Source: Sindora glabra (taxonomy: Eukaryota > Streptophyta > Magnoliopsida > Fabales > Fabaceae). Taken from it: DNA of 64,000 nucleotides. The position numbers and the translations under genes are program-made. This document shows, one piece after another, positions 36,130-52,215 of this stretch; positions within the stretch are counted from its first letter, which is position 1, and each line of letters begins with the position of its first letter. The stretch is from NCBI GenBank assembly GCA_020226215.1, contig CM035227.1, positions 107,057,732 to 107,121,731 on the forward strand, written 5' to 3'. The notes under the pieces were generated by a model. That model worked only from the letters and a program-made list of their open reading frames with translations. It was not told the DNA's origin and did no database searches.

Positions 36130-38985
36130 TATAATTAGAAAATTAATTTAACTGATTAAAGAAAATAATTTAATGGAATCTCAATTTAAATGCCTTCATC
36201 ATTGAGTTTTCTGTAGAATTATTCTAATAAAAAAGAATTAACGTTAGGATTTTAATGCCAACACAAATTGTTTTATGAGAATTTGAATAAAATCATTATA
36301 GTTCTTCTTAATTAGAGAACTCTCTTCAATATTAACCGTTTTACTTTGTGGATTACCCTTTTCAGAGAAATTCTTTTTGGATGAATTTTTATTGATAATT
36401 TCGACATGCTATTGATCCCGTATATTGGGAAACTTTTCTTTTCTGTCATTATTCATTAAAAAAATTTATATATGTGGAGTTGTGGACCCCAGCTAGGTCC
36501 TGTGTAGTTCCCTAGTCAGTGGAACATAAAAGAATAGTTTATCGAAGAACAAGTTGGTGACTAACTCTGTGTTTCTGCGTCAAGACGATGTGGCAGATAA
36601 CATTTGTACCATTCTCACTGGGAAATAGCTGGGAATTGTGATATAAAACATTACATCTACAGCAATATTAGGTAATGGGCTTCCAATTAATGCTGCCAGT
36701 TGGAAGGCAGAAGATATAAAGAAAGAAGCTGTGAATTTTTGTCACCATAGCTAGTTATGGAGTACTTCCCCACACTTTTCAGGTCTCACATGGGCTGCAG
36801 CATTCTTAATGATGGGTTTCATGACAACTAACGTTATTTAAATTCTCGCCGCTGTTTTGTTGATGTTTGTCGTTGATTTCAACTTTGGTTTCTTCTTTGA
36901 CGCTTCTTGGGATAGTCATTTTAGGTGGACACGGTTTGAAACGACAATTAGGGTTGCTATGGCTTGTTTTGACCTAGTTTAAAAAATGAGGGTGATGGTT
37001 GTTCGATCAACAGTCTGACCCTAGCTGTAAATAAAAATTTTAATTTTATACTTATCCCATAATAGGAGTGTCAATGCTCCCATTTTGCGAAGCCCTTTGT
37101 TCTAATAAAATTTAGGAATAGTATCATTATTTTTATCTCGCAAAATAAAGTATGTGACAAACTAAATATTGAAGATGAAACAATAATATTTTACATTGCT
37201 CTATGGAATCTCACTATTATAAAGTAATACTTTTATTTTTTATCATGAAATATAAGACAAGATAATATTATGCCCTCAATAATAGAGTATGGGGTAAGGA
37301 AAAATTATTTTACTCTTATCCTAATCCATCATCAGTTCTACCCTTAACATGAAATCATAGCAGAAAATATTAAGAATTAAATTTATTTAAAATTTAATGT
37401 TGGTATAAAATTATTCACAAATTCAATTTTATTTTTTTTTATTCCAAACGAGAAAATAATGCTCTGTCGGGAACTAAATTCTACAATTTAATTCAAACAA
37501 TTTCAATAAAATATTTAAAATTTATTTGTAAATTATGCAAATAATAGTGACTTCACTTGAATTAAATAGAATTTCATGTTTAAAACATTGAAAATGTATG
37601 ATGTAGAGTTGAGACATGGATTTGATAATGTATCATGATAAAAATATTTAATGATTGTTTCAGTGATGAGAAAATTGAATAAGTTGCATAAGATACTAAG
37701 TTAAAATATTCAGTATTAATATTACCGTAAAATGAGAATAGAGATTGTTTGTGTACTTGCAAAATCCATACTTATATTCATATATCGTTTAGTTGGAATA
37801 AGAAAATTCAACAATAAAATTGGTGCTGTGAAAAGCTTGTTGACCCTGGACAGAATTTATCCTTCAATAAACAAGAACTCAATTTCAAAAAAATGATACT
37901 AAGAGAGAAAATTTTATTAATATTCCGGGGGCGAGGCTTGATAGGGATTGCAGTGTTCATGACTAATCAAAATCTTTAAATTCATGCATCCGCGTATTAT
38001 GTGAAAAATTTGCAATAACATACATCTCACATTAATTATTTATTTTTCAAATTTTTATTTTTTATATTCAAAATTTTAAGTTAGAAATTAGAGGTGTCAA
38101 ACCGATTATAAATTACGATTCATAAATTTAATTAAATTAAATTATTTAAAATTTAATATATTTTTGTTATGAGTTTATCTAGATCAGTTTATGTGAATTG
38201 AAAGTTAGATATATCAATTCATACACTTACAATCAAAGCTCACAAATTCATAGACCGAATCAAATTGAATCATTCAAACTTTTATCTATTTTTAATGCGT
38301 ACTTATATAAATCAATTTATATGAATCGAAGGTTTTATACACCAATTGGATCTGCTCAAACCATTTGCCAACACTATTAAGATAGGCAATTGTATAGATA
38401 GAAAAATTCTAAATTGTTCCAATTATAACATTTGTCTTTAATTTCATCCTATAATTAAAAAAAATCATTAGCTTTATTTTTTATTTGTCAATTTTCTAGA
38501 ATATCTATATATTAAAATTTTAAATTTATAATTTTTAATATATTAAAAATTATAAAAACGGACTACTAATCTTTATTTATTAAATAAAATTAAAAATAAA
38601 TATTATAATTAAAATATACAAAAGCTTCTCATGTAACTGGGGCAGTAAATTAAGCAGTTGGATCCTTGTCATTGCCGAGTAGTTCCTGAGTAAGATTCAA
38701 GAATAAAGACAAGGTATTGCGCAGCATCAACCAAAGTGGGCGCCCCACCGCAGCCTCTTTGGTGCGTGCTCCCTTCCACACCATCTACAATCATCACTCT
38801 ACCAAACCATTTTCAAACCTAAGCCCATCATTTTCACCTTACACAATTTAGATCGATCCGAGATAAGCTTGCAATAGTGTTATTTGTGTCAAAGGACCAA
38901 CTTCTAAAATACTTGTGACATTAATTATTCTTCCAATAAAAACATAAGATTACTGTAATTTATTTCTTTGGGTGAATTCATTTTT

Positions 38986-38990
<5 letters not shown>
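36130..38990. other. Intergenic stretch, no gene called
   Basis: 36,480-36,960 and 38,640-38,870 are less AT-rich. Each could be a decayed exon or promoter; neither contains a long frame or a motif I recognise. 38,735-38,765 has a GC-rich AGTGGGCGCCCCACC palindrome. The rest is A/T-rich. Confidence 0.35.
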
Positions 38991-42020
<3,030 letters not shown>

Positions 42021-42021
42021 A

Positions 42022-42172
42022 AAATGTTGTATATACTTAAAGTTTGATTTGAAACTAAATTTTAAAGTTTTTATATTTATTAAATTAAATTTTATAAATA
42101 TATTTAGATGATAGTCATTAATTTGTATTTGAAAATTGATTTCAAATATTAATTTTGATTTATACAATATTG
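42022..42172. mobile_element. Member of the AATGCTATA-type MITE family
   Basis: Left end AAAATGTTGTATATAC; right end reads AATATTGTATAAATC on the other strand. Core TTTTTATATTTATTAAATTA then GATGATAGTCATTAATTTG, same orientation as 25,666-25,817. Confidence 0.6.
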
Positions 42173-42191
42173 ATGAGTTGTTTATCCTAAC

Positions 42192-42342
42192 GATGGAGGC
42201 AGGGGAGATTAGAATGGACTTTGATTTTCCTTCCTTAAAACATTAGATATAAAATATAATATTAAAATTTATATGATTTTTCAAATTTTATAATATTTTA
42301 CTTTTGAACCTTCTCATTTAGAATTTCTGATTCCACCACTGA
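42192..42342. mobile_element. GTGGNGGAGT-type MITE
   Basis: Left CGATGGAGGCAGGGGAGATT; right, on the other strand, CAGTGGTGGAATCAGAAATT. The interior is AT-rich. Same family as 9,664-9,822 and 43,432-43,772. Confidence 0.5.
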
Positions 42343-42349
42343 TTTATCT

Positions 42350-43425
42350 TTTGGTTATTTTCAACCCTCAAAAGCAATTAGTTAGCTTAATTACCTTAAA
42401 TTGGGTTGGCTTTGTATTTTTAAGTAGAACACGTATTCATTTTTTGTGCATGGCAAGGTTAGTTAAAAATGAGATTACCACCTACATCAGACGGGCGTCA
42501 AACTTCGATTTTAAAAATTAAGAAATAAGATGTTCTGGAAACAAATTAGGGAGTTGTTGGCTCACGTTGACGTGTAATAATATATATTTGAAGCGCAGTG
42601 CTAAAGAAGCATATGTTTTGTTTTTTCTAACAAGATACGTGCATGCAAAATCCATACACACGGAAACAAGATAAAGCTGTGAGTTGAAGACGCCGATACT
42701 TAATGGCACGGAAACAAGAACCGATTCTTCTTTTCATTTCTTTTAAGTATTATATTTTTAAAATTTTTTCTAATTATATATTATTTTATAAAATTAATGT
42801 TTCCTTTCGAATATTATCTTTACTATTTAAATAAATTTTCAATAGCTTTACTTTTTAATATAAAATATATTAATATTACACCTCTAATTAAGAATATTTA
42901 TTATATTTTTAGTTTTTATGTATTAATCTTAAAAGATATTTAAAAAGAAATAGAGAAAGTAATTTTAGCACAAAAGGCAAGACATACATTGAATATTATG
43001 ATTTTAAATTATGGTTATGATTAACAAAATTATAAATAAATATAGAAAAATACAGCTAATATATTACAAAATTGTAAAAAATTACAGATACAACACAATT
43101 CACAATAATAATATTATGTGTAATATTGTGATTATGAATGATAATTTAAAACCATGCTGATAATTTAGATATTTTTGGGTCAACTTAAGGATACTAACCA
43201 ACAACATTCCAAGAAATTCAAATGTAACTTCATAGAATCATAGTTCGCGTCAACAAGGAGGCTTTCATTCATGACCTGTGCCCAGCTGTAAAACAAAACT
43301 TATACTTAATTCTCTCTTTCCTTTTCTTTAAAACTACGTCTTAAAATGCATACAAAGTTTGTCGTTCAAAAATGAAAAAAAGGACAATTACCAAGTCACA
43401 TATAATTATATATATGTTTAGATTC
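42350..43425. other. AT-rich intergenic DNA, no gene seen
   Basis: The minus frame at 42,518-42,709 has no motif and no splice context. Nothing else recognised. Confidence 0.45.
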
Positions 43426-43431
43426 CAGCAG

Positions 43432-43772
43432 TGGCGGAGATAAGGGATTGTCAGGATACAGACCCCCTAAAAAATTTGATATCTTTATTTCTATATATAA
43501 TAAATTAAATTGATTTCTTTAAAAATTATATATATATTGGTGAATTCTAAAGTACCTATAGGAATTTGGTGTCCGGGTGGTGTGATAAAATACAAGCCAT
43601 TGGATGAGATTACTAAATTAATGTTAAGATTTTTGTAATCTCATTCAGTGATTTATATTTTATTACACCATCCCGGACGCCAAATCTCTAGGGGCACCAT
43701 AGCAAATATCATATATATTATAAAATTTTAATATTGGATTCCCTCAAATTAAAAATCTTTGACTCCACGATT
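43432..43772. mobile_element. GTGGNGGAGT-type MITE interrupted by a hAT MITE
   Basis: Outer ends are AGTGGCGGAGATAAGGGATT (left) and, on the other strand, CGTGGAGTCAAAGATTTTTA (right), with CCCCCTAAAAAATTTG and CCTCAAATTAAAAATC inside them. Removing 43,539-43,711 and one TATATATT would leave an ordinary member of about 160 bp. Confidence 0.6.
43539..43711. mobile_element. hAT-type MITE, 173 bp, nested, 8-bp TSD
   Basis: Flanked by TATATATT (43,531-43,538 and 43,712-43,719). It folds back on itself: GAATTTGGTGTCCGGGTGGT on the left, GATTTGGCGTCCGGGATGGT on the other strand at the right, and central CATTGGATGAGATTA against CACTGAATGAGATTA. The left end GGTGAATTCTAAAGTACC matches GGGGAATTCTACGGTACT of 25,028-25,180, so the two are one family. 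The TSD is in TA-rich DNA and therefore weaker evidence than at 25,028. Confidence 0.78.
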
Positions 43773-43955
43773 ACCAGATGACATGGAATTCAATTCCACT
43801 GCCTAATGCCTATGTTTATCTCTCTCTTGAGGTGAAGATGAACGTGTACTCCAAACTCCACCTCATTCTTTCTTATAGTACTTTTCGTCGTTTTAATAAT
43901 TTGAAACATACCGCCACCTCTACATTTATCAAGTTGGCTACCACATGTTCTGCGC

Positions 43956-43957
<2 letters not shown>

Positions 43958-43987
<30 letters not shown>
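43958..43987. repeat. (TC)n microsatellite
   Basis: About 14 CT units; the Ser-Leu and Arg-Glu frames over it on both strands are artefacts. Confidence 0.95.
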
Positions 43988-43989
<2 letters not shown>

Positions 43990-43990
<1 letters not shown>

Positions 43991-46260
43991 CAAGAATAGT
44001 AAAATTATTAGATAAAAAATTAGAGATTGAATTTTGAATATTAAAAATAATATAAAATTTTTAAGAATATTAAATATTTTTTAAATTAAAAATTTTAGAT
44101 TCTATTTTATTTTATTTTTAAATTTATAAAAAAATTATTTTCTTATATACGAGTAAATTTTAGTCATTTGAAATATATCCACAACTCTACATTTATCAAT
44201 TTGGCTACCAAATGTTCCACACTCTCTTTTTCTGATAATAAATATGATTAAACTATTAAATATATATACGTAAAAATGAGAAGTCAAATTTTGTATTAAA
44301 AAAAATAAAGCCTTTTATTGTTTCCTCTTTAAAAAAAAACACAAAACCTATCTTATAAAGGGACATAGAATTCCACTCCCATTGTTTCCTCTTTCTTTTC
44401 CCATGCTTTACACGCGAATTTGATATATATTTTTCTTAAGAGAGTTAAAAGAGAGGCCGTACATAGACAGCTAGAGAGAGGGTCAAACCGAGGGGACATT
44501 GTTGTTGCAAAGTCTATGTTGATGGAGTGAAGGCTTTGACCAGAAAGAGTGGATAACCAGCCGGCCAACTTATAAAAGATAATATCCTGATGCATGCGCT
44601 TAAAGGGACCAAGAATAGCCCTTCATTATGTGAAACACACCTTTAAGCCTCCTGTTTGTTGTCTGGATATATAGCACAAGTTGCCCATAAACAACCAGTG
44701 CCACCAAACACCGCATGCAAAGTAAGTTTCGCTCTATCTTTGTATATTATATATAGAAAGACGGGCATTCCTCTGTGTTACCACAAGTTGAGCTAATTAT
44801 GGATATAATTTTACAAATTTTATAGATCTTTTTATAAAATTTATAATATTTTACATAATATCGATAATTTTTTCATAAGATCTTGTAATAATTCTTAAAT
44901 TTTTTGTGTTGCAACTATTGTTATTTTTATGGTATGATTTATAAAAAAAAGTTATAAAATTTTATCAAAAATTAAAAATCTAGTGTTACATAATTTTTAT
45001 AATTTTTTTCAATGCTTAAGTAATAAAACAACTTTTTAATAACAGAAATAACGAATCATTTAATATATACCACACGTAAAATTTTTTGCATCTGCATTAA
45101 AGATATAAAAATGAAAAAAAATGAAAAATAACATTGAATGTCATTGCAATACTAAAAACTAGGGATACATGTTCGTTTGTTTAGGACTAAAACGTAATTG
45201 AGGGCAAGAAAGATCTAGTATTATCACCATTGCTCTTGAGCCATGGATGTTCTCCATTAATCCGTTGGCTTTTCGGCTTTGACAAATTAGTTACGTGGAC
45301 ACAAGAAGAATTTGCGGCTGTCTTAAGAAAATCCCATTGCTTAGAGTCTCAGCCGCTTGTTTTTAAACACAAGTTGCCCATAAATAAGTCAAATCACCAA
45401 AAGGAAGATCGCATTATGATTATTAGTTCGTTTTTCTTGTATAGTTATGACATAGAAATGAGTAAGATAATGGATAGTCTAACTTTAGCTTTGATATATT
45501 CTCAAAATTGGATTGATGCCTAGTTCATTATTTTACTTGAGAATATTAATGCTCAAAATATGGAATCACAAATAATAAATAATCTAGATTTATAATAGCC
45601 ATGGAACAAGATAATAAAGAAATTAAAAGGATATGCCTTTCAAAAAATTAAAAGCAATTGGGGTGATATATATATAGCATATCACCACAAGTCGTGGTGA
45701 TACATCAAGTGATTTTTCATGAACGACTTGAAAAAATTAAAGTATTAACAATTTTTTTTATCTTAATAAGGATCATCTCTGAAATTCGAGTTTATATTCG
45801 TTAATAAATAAAATCATCTCAAAATCAGTGCATTTTTTTACTAAATTAATATTTTAATAGTAATTATAGTGGGATTGGAATATATAATTAGTGTTCAACC
45901 TTTTTCCTCTGACATTCTAATTTTCGATTTGAAATTAATGGGGAATATCTTTCAGCTTTGTGGAACTTTCATTACAAATTAATGCATCAAGTGTAGTATA
46001 TATTATCGCTAAGTTCATGGATTCACGATATGAAAAATACGCTATGTACTACAAATAAATCAGTCCAATTGACTAAGAGCTTATTGGAAGACAAAGAAAT
46101 TAAGTAACAGAAAAGTGTTCACCAATGAGTATTGCGCCATCATCCACCTCCACTTCTTATTGGCTTCTACTTCTATTGTTTATTAAATAGAGGTTTTTAT
46201 ACGAAAAAAGGAAGAGCAGAGATGACCGGCACTAACTATTCTTTCTATATATTATCATAA
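43990..46260. other. Intergenic stretch with two less AT-rich patches, no gene called
   Basis: 44,340-44,740 and 45,200-45,420 have more balanced composition and share an exact 17-bp direct repeat, CACAAGTTGCCCATAAA (44,675-44,691 and 45,368-45,384). A TATATA is at 44,667-44,672. Short frames (44,353-44,595 minus; 45,230-45,523 plus) match nothing I know. These may be promoter or exon fragments of lost genes. Confidence 0.35.
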
Positions 46261-46265
46261 ACAGC

Positions 46266-46431
46266 AATGCTATATATATTTATTGAAGATAAAATTTGAA
46301 ATTAAATTTTAAATATAAATCAAAGATTATCATTAAATATAAGATAATGAAACAAATTTATAAAATTCAATTTAATGAATATAAAAGATTCAAAACTCAA
46401 TTTTGATTCTTATTTATTTACTTATAGCATT
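46266..46431. mobile_element. AATGCTATA-type MITE, best-preserved member
   Basis: The ends are perfect inverted repeats: AATGCTATA at 46,266 and TATAGCATT ending at 46,431. The interior is AT-rich with a central weak palindrome. Related copies lie at about 740-870, 2,985-3,110, 23,513-23,660, 25,666-25,817, 26,360-26,510 and 42,022-42,172, and in copy B near 55,790 and 57,520. Confidence 0.72.
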
Positions 46432-46439
46432 TTTGTATC

Positions 46440-48230
46440 ATAAAAACACATTCTTATTACAAAATGTTAAGTTTAGATATGATCTAATATATAGTGTAGA
46501 ATTTGAATTATATTTTGGAGGTCACTATTAAATAGAATTATTCTAAAGTTACTGAATGTGATTTAATAAGGGGTAATTGAATAGCAACCTGAAGGACACA
46601 TTTTAACAATTTTTTTTCTTTTAAGGCAAGAGGAAGAGTAAGGATGACCAGCAACTGGCTGATCTTTTAAAACATTATTATAAAAGTATTTTTTTTTGCT
46701 ATAGAATGTTAAATTTAATTGTGATCTAGTGATGAAAAATTTGAGATCTGATTTAATAGTGAGGAATTGAATAGCAATCGGAAGGATTGAGGTTTAAATC
46801 TTTTGTTAAAAAATATTTATAATCTAGATTTTTTTTGGAGATATTTAGTAAGGGGTATTGAGAGTACTTCATCAGAATAAAATTAACTATCTATTTCTAT
46901 TATTGTCTCTGAAAAAAGAGTTGAATATTTTCATTTTTTTAATAAAATGTAGATATGCATGATATACCCAAGTGACATGGTTTTAACCGTGAGAATACAT
47001 GTATAAAATATATGGAATCAAGTACCGATTGCCGCAAAAACAGTTCATGATGACATGGTTTCAAGGGCTCAAGTTTTCTTAAATTAGTGTGAATGAAAGT
47101 ATAAAACACACTCAATTTTCGCACGCATCAATCACATTAATTCAGTATTAAATTATTGCATAAATTATACTCTATTTTTAAAATTTTAATTTGTTTATTT
47201 TTACGTATTTTTTTAACAAAAATTAGAGTGTAAGTTAAAATAAAAGAATAAATGAGACAAGTATATATCTTTGAAAATAGAAGAATGTAAATTTAATTAT
47301 ATTACTTTCTAAAAGAGCTGGATGTAATCATTTGCTTGAGATTATTTTTTTCGCCGGCCAAGTTGTAATGGTAAAATTACATACATAAGTGAGCAAATTG
47401 TGTTGAAAAGAGTATTTCGCCCATCAAATGATTGAAAATATAAGAAGAAAGATGTGGACTAGCTAGAAAATTCTTAACAAATACTGTAAATGGTTCTTAC
47501 TTGATTAGACCGCACGAGCTTCGTCATTATAGGATTTGCCGGCACACGCTAATGGAAGAAAAAGAATGGAATGGAATTTGATTTAAGTACCACTTGATAT
47601 ATTATGGAAGTTTTATTTTTTTATATTTAAGATATGATTTTTAATTTATATATATTTAGTAATTTAGTTATTTTTATTACTATAAAAATTCTAACTTTAG
47701 ACTATATATAAAATTAAAATGGAAAGATAAAAACAGAAGCTCTGCCGGTTTTTTTAAATCCATTTGTCTCTCATCGAGTAAAAATTTCCGTTCATTCACC
47801 AAGTAAGAACCAACGCATAATATATACAAAATATATTCACCAAGTAAAAATCTGCTCACTTTTCAGCTGCTATCTTTGACTTAAATTAAAAAGCCTGTCT
47901 GTAAGTTCACTTGTTCGGAGTAAAACGACTTGATATTGAACCAACGCATAGAAGTTGTGAGAGACTTAGAACATGCTTTCGTCAATATATAATATACGTT
48001 TTTATTCTCAATTATAATTTTTAATTTTTATATTTTACAAAATTTATTTGTAGGAAATAAAATTAATAACCGACTTCTTTCAACATGTTGAGAATAAATA
48101 GATATACATGTTATATCTGAGTTATTCAAGTATTTCTCGATGAATAAACTACATGCATGCCGTTATGGACCAAAATTTGCAAGTTGGGTTAGTGGAGAAT
48201 CCTTTGTTAGTCCATTAGACTCATTTTGAT
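46440..48230. other. AT-rich intergenic DNA, no gene seen
   Basis: 46,560-46,620 and 46,750-46,800 share GGAATTGAATAGCAA-like phrases (a weak local repeat). 47,480-47,960 is a little richer in G/C. No frame or domain recognised. Confidence 0.4.
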
Positions 48231-48231
48231 T

Positions 48232-49165
48232 GAAAACATATTTTATAATAATATATTTATAAAATATTAAGATAAAAAATAATTTATGTATTTAATATTA
48301 AATTTTATTGAGAAGTTTGATGGAAGAAATTGTTTTATGAAAAATTATTTTTCTTCGTTAGTATAATATGAGGTGTTATTTTTTTAGTTACAAAATATAT
48401 AAGTACATCATGCTTCTTTATTTATATATAAAGAAATATTTATTTATAAGAAAATATTTTGAAAAATAAATGGAGATGGTTTCCATATGAAAATCTCATT
48501 ATTTTGTAGAGGAATGAAGAAATATCATATATCTCTATATCCTGTAATTAAAAAAAAGAATACTAGAGTTATAATAAGAGAGGAAAATAACTTCTTCTTT
48601 AAAAAAGAGAAAATTATTTTTTATTAAATTTATTATATTAATATTGAATATATTAATTATTTTTTTACTATCTTGATAATTTATAACTATAATCTTATGA
48701 AAATACATTTTATAATAATATAGCTATAAAATATCAAGGTAAAAAATAATTTATATGTTTAATGTTAAATTCAATTAAAGAGTTTGTGCAAGATAATACC
48801 CTCTTTTTAAGAAGAAAGTTATTTTTATTCATTAATATAGATCCATAAGTGTCACTTTTTTAGTCACAAAAAATAAAAATGTATAAGATTTCTTTATTTA
48901 TATATAAAGAAATGATTTTTCCACAAAAATTGTCTGTTGGAAAACAAATAGAGATAATTTTCATAGAAAAATTTCATTATTTTGTATTAGAAGGAAGGAA
49001 TATCATATATTTCTATATTTTGTAATTAAAAGAAAAAAATTAGAATCATGATAAAAAAGGAAAATAATTTTTTTAAAAAATTATCTTTTAACAAATTCAT
49101 TATATTTAATATTAAATATATAAATAATTTTTTACTATTTTAATAATTTATAATTATATTCTTAC
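48232..49165. repeat. Tandem duplication, 467-bp period, of a palindromic AT-rich element
   Basis: The unit starting GAAAACATATTTTATAATAA at 48,232 restarts at 48,699 with GAAAATACATTTTATAATAA. Both units share TTTATTTATATATAAAGAAA and AAAATTTCATTATTTTGTA-like segments and end in TTTACTAT.TTGATAATTTAT. Each unit is itself roughly inverted around its middle. Substitutions are frequent, so the duplication is not recent. Confidence 0.82.
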
Positions 49166-49169
49166 TAAA

Positions 49170-50175
49170 AATATTTCCCTAAAAAATGGTTGAACTTGTG
49201 GTTGGAATTACATCTATCTGTATTCTTGCATATCTTTAGGTTTTGCTGGAGCTGAGACTTAGATTAGTGGGACAACAACTTTGTTCCCACTTACGTAATT
49301 TAATTAAAATTACATTTGATTACTAAAGAAAAATTCTCTATAATCAATGTTAAGCCCTTTGGCTTTCCGCCCATTCGTCCATTTTTGTTATTTTCTCCCT
49401 CTTAACTGTAAAGCATCCTATTTGTTGTATCCGTAAATTCATTTGCATCGAAAAAGAAATTGTTCAAAATATATAAGAGGTTGAGAACATAACATAGGAT
49501 ATGTTATGGTCCCCATCGCATGAGTGGTATACATTAAGGGCCAATTAATATAGAGGATGCTTGATAGGGAATGTGATTCTTCAATTAGATTGATATAATT
49601 ATGGCCAACAACAATTAATGGGTATTTAATAGAAGATATAGGATATTGTTGACCATCATCCATGGATTAATCCTTAATTAATAGTAATACAATTAATATT
49701 ATAATTTTATTTAATATTTTATTTTTATTTTTAATAATATAATTAATGAGAGATACTAATTTTAATGATAATATATTATTAAAATAAAAATAAAATTTTA
49801 AATAAGATTCTAATATTAATTATTTTATTATTAATTAAGGACTATTAATTACATCTTAACTATTGGCTTTAGTTAAGATTTGCCAAGATTATAATAGCAT
49901 TTGCGGATCAAGCTTAACCATCCTTTAAATTGTGACTTACAAAAGAATATTTCTATGTTAAACAAAGCTGAAATCAGATCATCAAATCGGATAAGCTTGG
50001 CCTTATCTTAATTGTTTATGATTCATTTAGTTGCCAAAATGCTATGATTATGACACAGTACTTATTCATTTAGAAGCATGCTCTACAATAAGGATGAGAA
50101 AGTGGGTCACTTATTTCAAAAGGAAAAAAAATGAAATCATAAAGAAGTAATTTTAAAAAATTAAAAGATATATAC

Positions 50176-50216
<41 letters not shown>

Positions 50217-51885
50217 GTATCGTTTGACTTTTATCATATTATACAAATGGTTGCAAGAAACAAATACATCAAATAATTGCAGGAAAAATATAAATCATTT
50301 AATCATTCTTAACTCATATTTTATATGCATTTAAAATATTTTATTATTCTCCTCTAATTAAAAATATATTTTTGCCAATAATGTATACAAACTTTATTCT
50401 TATTATAAATAATTAAATAAAAAAATTAATTATAAAACTTCAAATAATATTTACAGAAATTATAAATACAAATTCCCTTAAACATTATATACTTACAATT
50501 ATGGTTCAAAATCCTCACTAAAGAATAATTAGTGTAACATAATTAAAATGAAAATTTAAATTAAATGAAGATAAAAATTCTATTTTTGTAAAAATTCTAT
50601 TTTTGTAAAAATTTATAATTTGTGACCAAATTTCAACAAAAATGTTATATTCATTTTTAACGGGGTTAAAAAAGTATTGACCATTACCGCGGTCAAAAGC
50701 TGCTCTCCCTTGCCTCATTTCTCATCGATGAAAACCCTCATTTTGTCTTTTCCAACCCCTGCTGTGGGAACAATTATGAGATAAATCTAATCATAAATAT
50801 CTTTAGTTATTAGTCTCCTCATCTACCTGTTAAATAAATTTATGAATTATGCTATTCCTTGAACAACAAAATTAACATTACAGCAAAAGAAGTCACTAAA
50901 ATGGAATAAAATGGGAAAAAAACTTACGTTGAGCTTGTTTTCTTGTCAAGTTTTTTGATATGGGTACTAATTATTTTTATTAATTATATTAATAATCACA
51001 ATTTAATAATGATAATAATTATTAATATTATAATTATTTTTTAAATAAAATATATACATATGGCCGTAATCTAATTAATTTTTTTTAGCAAACAATATAT
51101 AACGAGTTTTATTTAAATTTTATCTGAACATAATTCCCCAAAATTTATATATTATTCTCATTACTAATTTTCTGATCTTACTACGACAAAATCTACATGA
51201 TGTCCTCTTTTTCATTTTATTAATGTTGTATATGATAGAAAAGGCACGTTTTTGTGTTTATGCGTTTAATGGGTTGGTAGGCAAAATGTGCAAATTCATG
51301 CCACTTGAAGGGGACAAGACAAATTAGGTATGTAATGTAAATCTACTAATCAGAATTTTGGTTGGTTGACACATTGCGTTAAATCCGACTCAAAGGCAGG
51401 AAATGCCACATTCAGAGCATATATTGTAATGTCCCATGTGATAATGGTTTCTTGAAAAATTGTTGGCAGCATACATCTTTTTTTGCTTTTGCATTATTTT
51501 CACATTTGTATATGTAATACTGTTAAAAAGTCAAATTGATATTGTTTAAAAATAAATAAAATTAAATAAGTGAGATCAATAATGTTTTTGTAACATTCTG
51601 TTTAAAGAAAATTATTTGTTTAACATGCGGAGTTCCCTTATAAATGCTTAATTTTTGTTTATTTTAATAATAAAAATGACAAAATCATTAGATTTACATA
51701 TACAAAAATTTAAAATTGAACTCAAAATATATATAAAAAAAACAATTTTCAGAAGATCGTCAAATGCTATTTGAACCTAAGGAACTATTGCATTAAAGAG
51801 ATTCTAGTGAGGTAAATGCCTAAATATTTATAAAAATATTAAAAAAAATATCTTAAGAACAATATCAGATAGGAAAGCAATACAA
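49170..51885. other. AT-rich intergenic DNA, no gene called
   Basis: 49,675-49,860 is an inverted-repeat-like AT stretch (TTAATTAATAGTAATAC against ATTATTAATTAAGGAC). 50,168-50,212 is a (TA)n run. 50,575-50,612 repeats AAAATTCTATTTTTGT. Frames at 49,439-49,663 and 50,518-50,718 have no recognised motif. Confidence 0.4.
50168..50212. repeat. (TA)n microsatellite
   Basis: TA run of about 20 units with TACATA interruptions at its left end. Confidence 0.95.
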
Positions 51886-51890
51886 CTTCG

Positions 51891-52215
51891 GTTTATTGAC
51901 CAAGCAGAAACTAACTGAACAAGACATCTTATGGCAAAGAACGCAACATTTTTGTTTCAGGTTGGCAGGGATCAAGTCTAAGTAGTCATTCTCTTAACCA
52001 GTGCTCAGAGCTTGATTTGCCTAACTCCACTCACATGGGGTCCCTGGCTTCAAGTATGTGATTCATGAACAGTAACGAAACATAAAAAAAAAAGGGCAAA
52101 TAACGTCCGTTTATGGACCAAACAGAAACATATTGAATAAGACACCTGGTGGCAAAGCATGCAAAATTTTTGTTTAAAGTTGCCAATCATCTAAGCAGTC
52201 TTTCTCCTTTCCTGT
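51891..52215. repeat. Diverged tandem duplication, 218-bp offset
   Basis: 51,891 (GTTTATTGACCAAGCAGAAA, then CAAGACATCTTATGGCAAAG) is repeated at 52,109 (GTTTATGGACCAAACAGAAA, then TAAGACACCTGGTGGCAAAG). Similarity continues through TTTTTGTTT and an AGTAGTC/GCAGTC stretch. Between the two is about 110 bp of non-repeated sequence. Neither unit has an open frame. The origin is unknown. Confidence 0.75.

Noticed and set aside
38735..38765. GC-rich palindrome AGTGGGCGCCCCACC considered as a regulatory site or miRNA stem
   Set aside because: Too short, and no extended pairing or gene next to it.
43778..43993. Frames ending in Ser-Leu or Arg-Glu repeats
   Set aside because: Translation of the (TC)n microsatellite and its flank.
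45230..45523. 97-codon plus frame considered as a small gene
   Set aside because: No recognisable motif; only a shared 17-mer with nearby DNA; no TATA or splice support.
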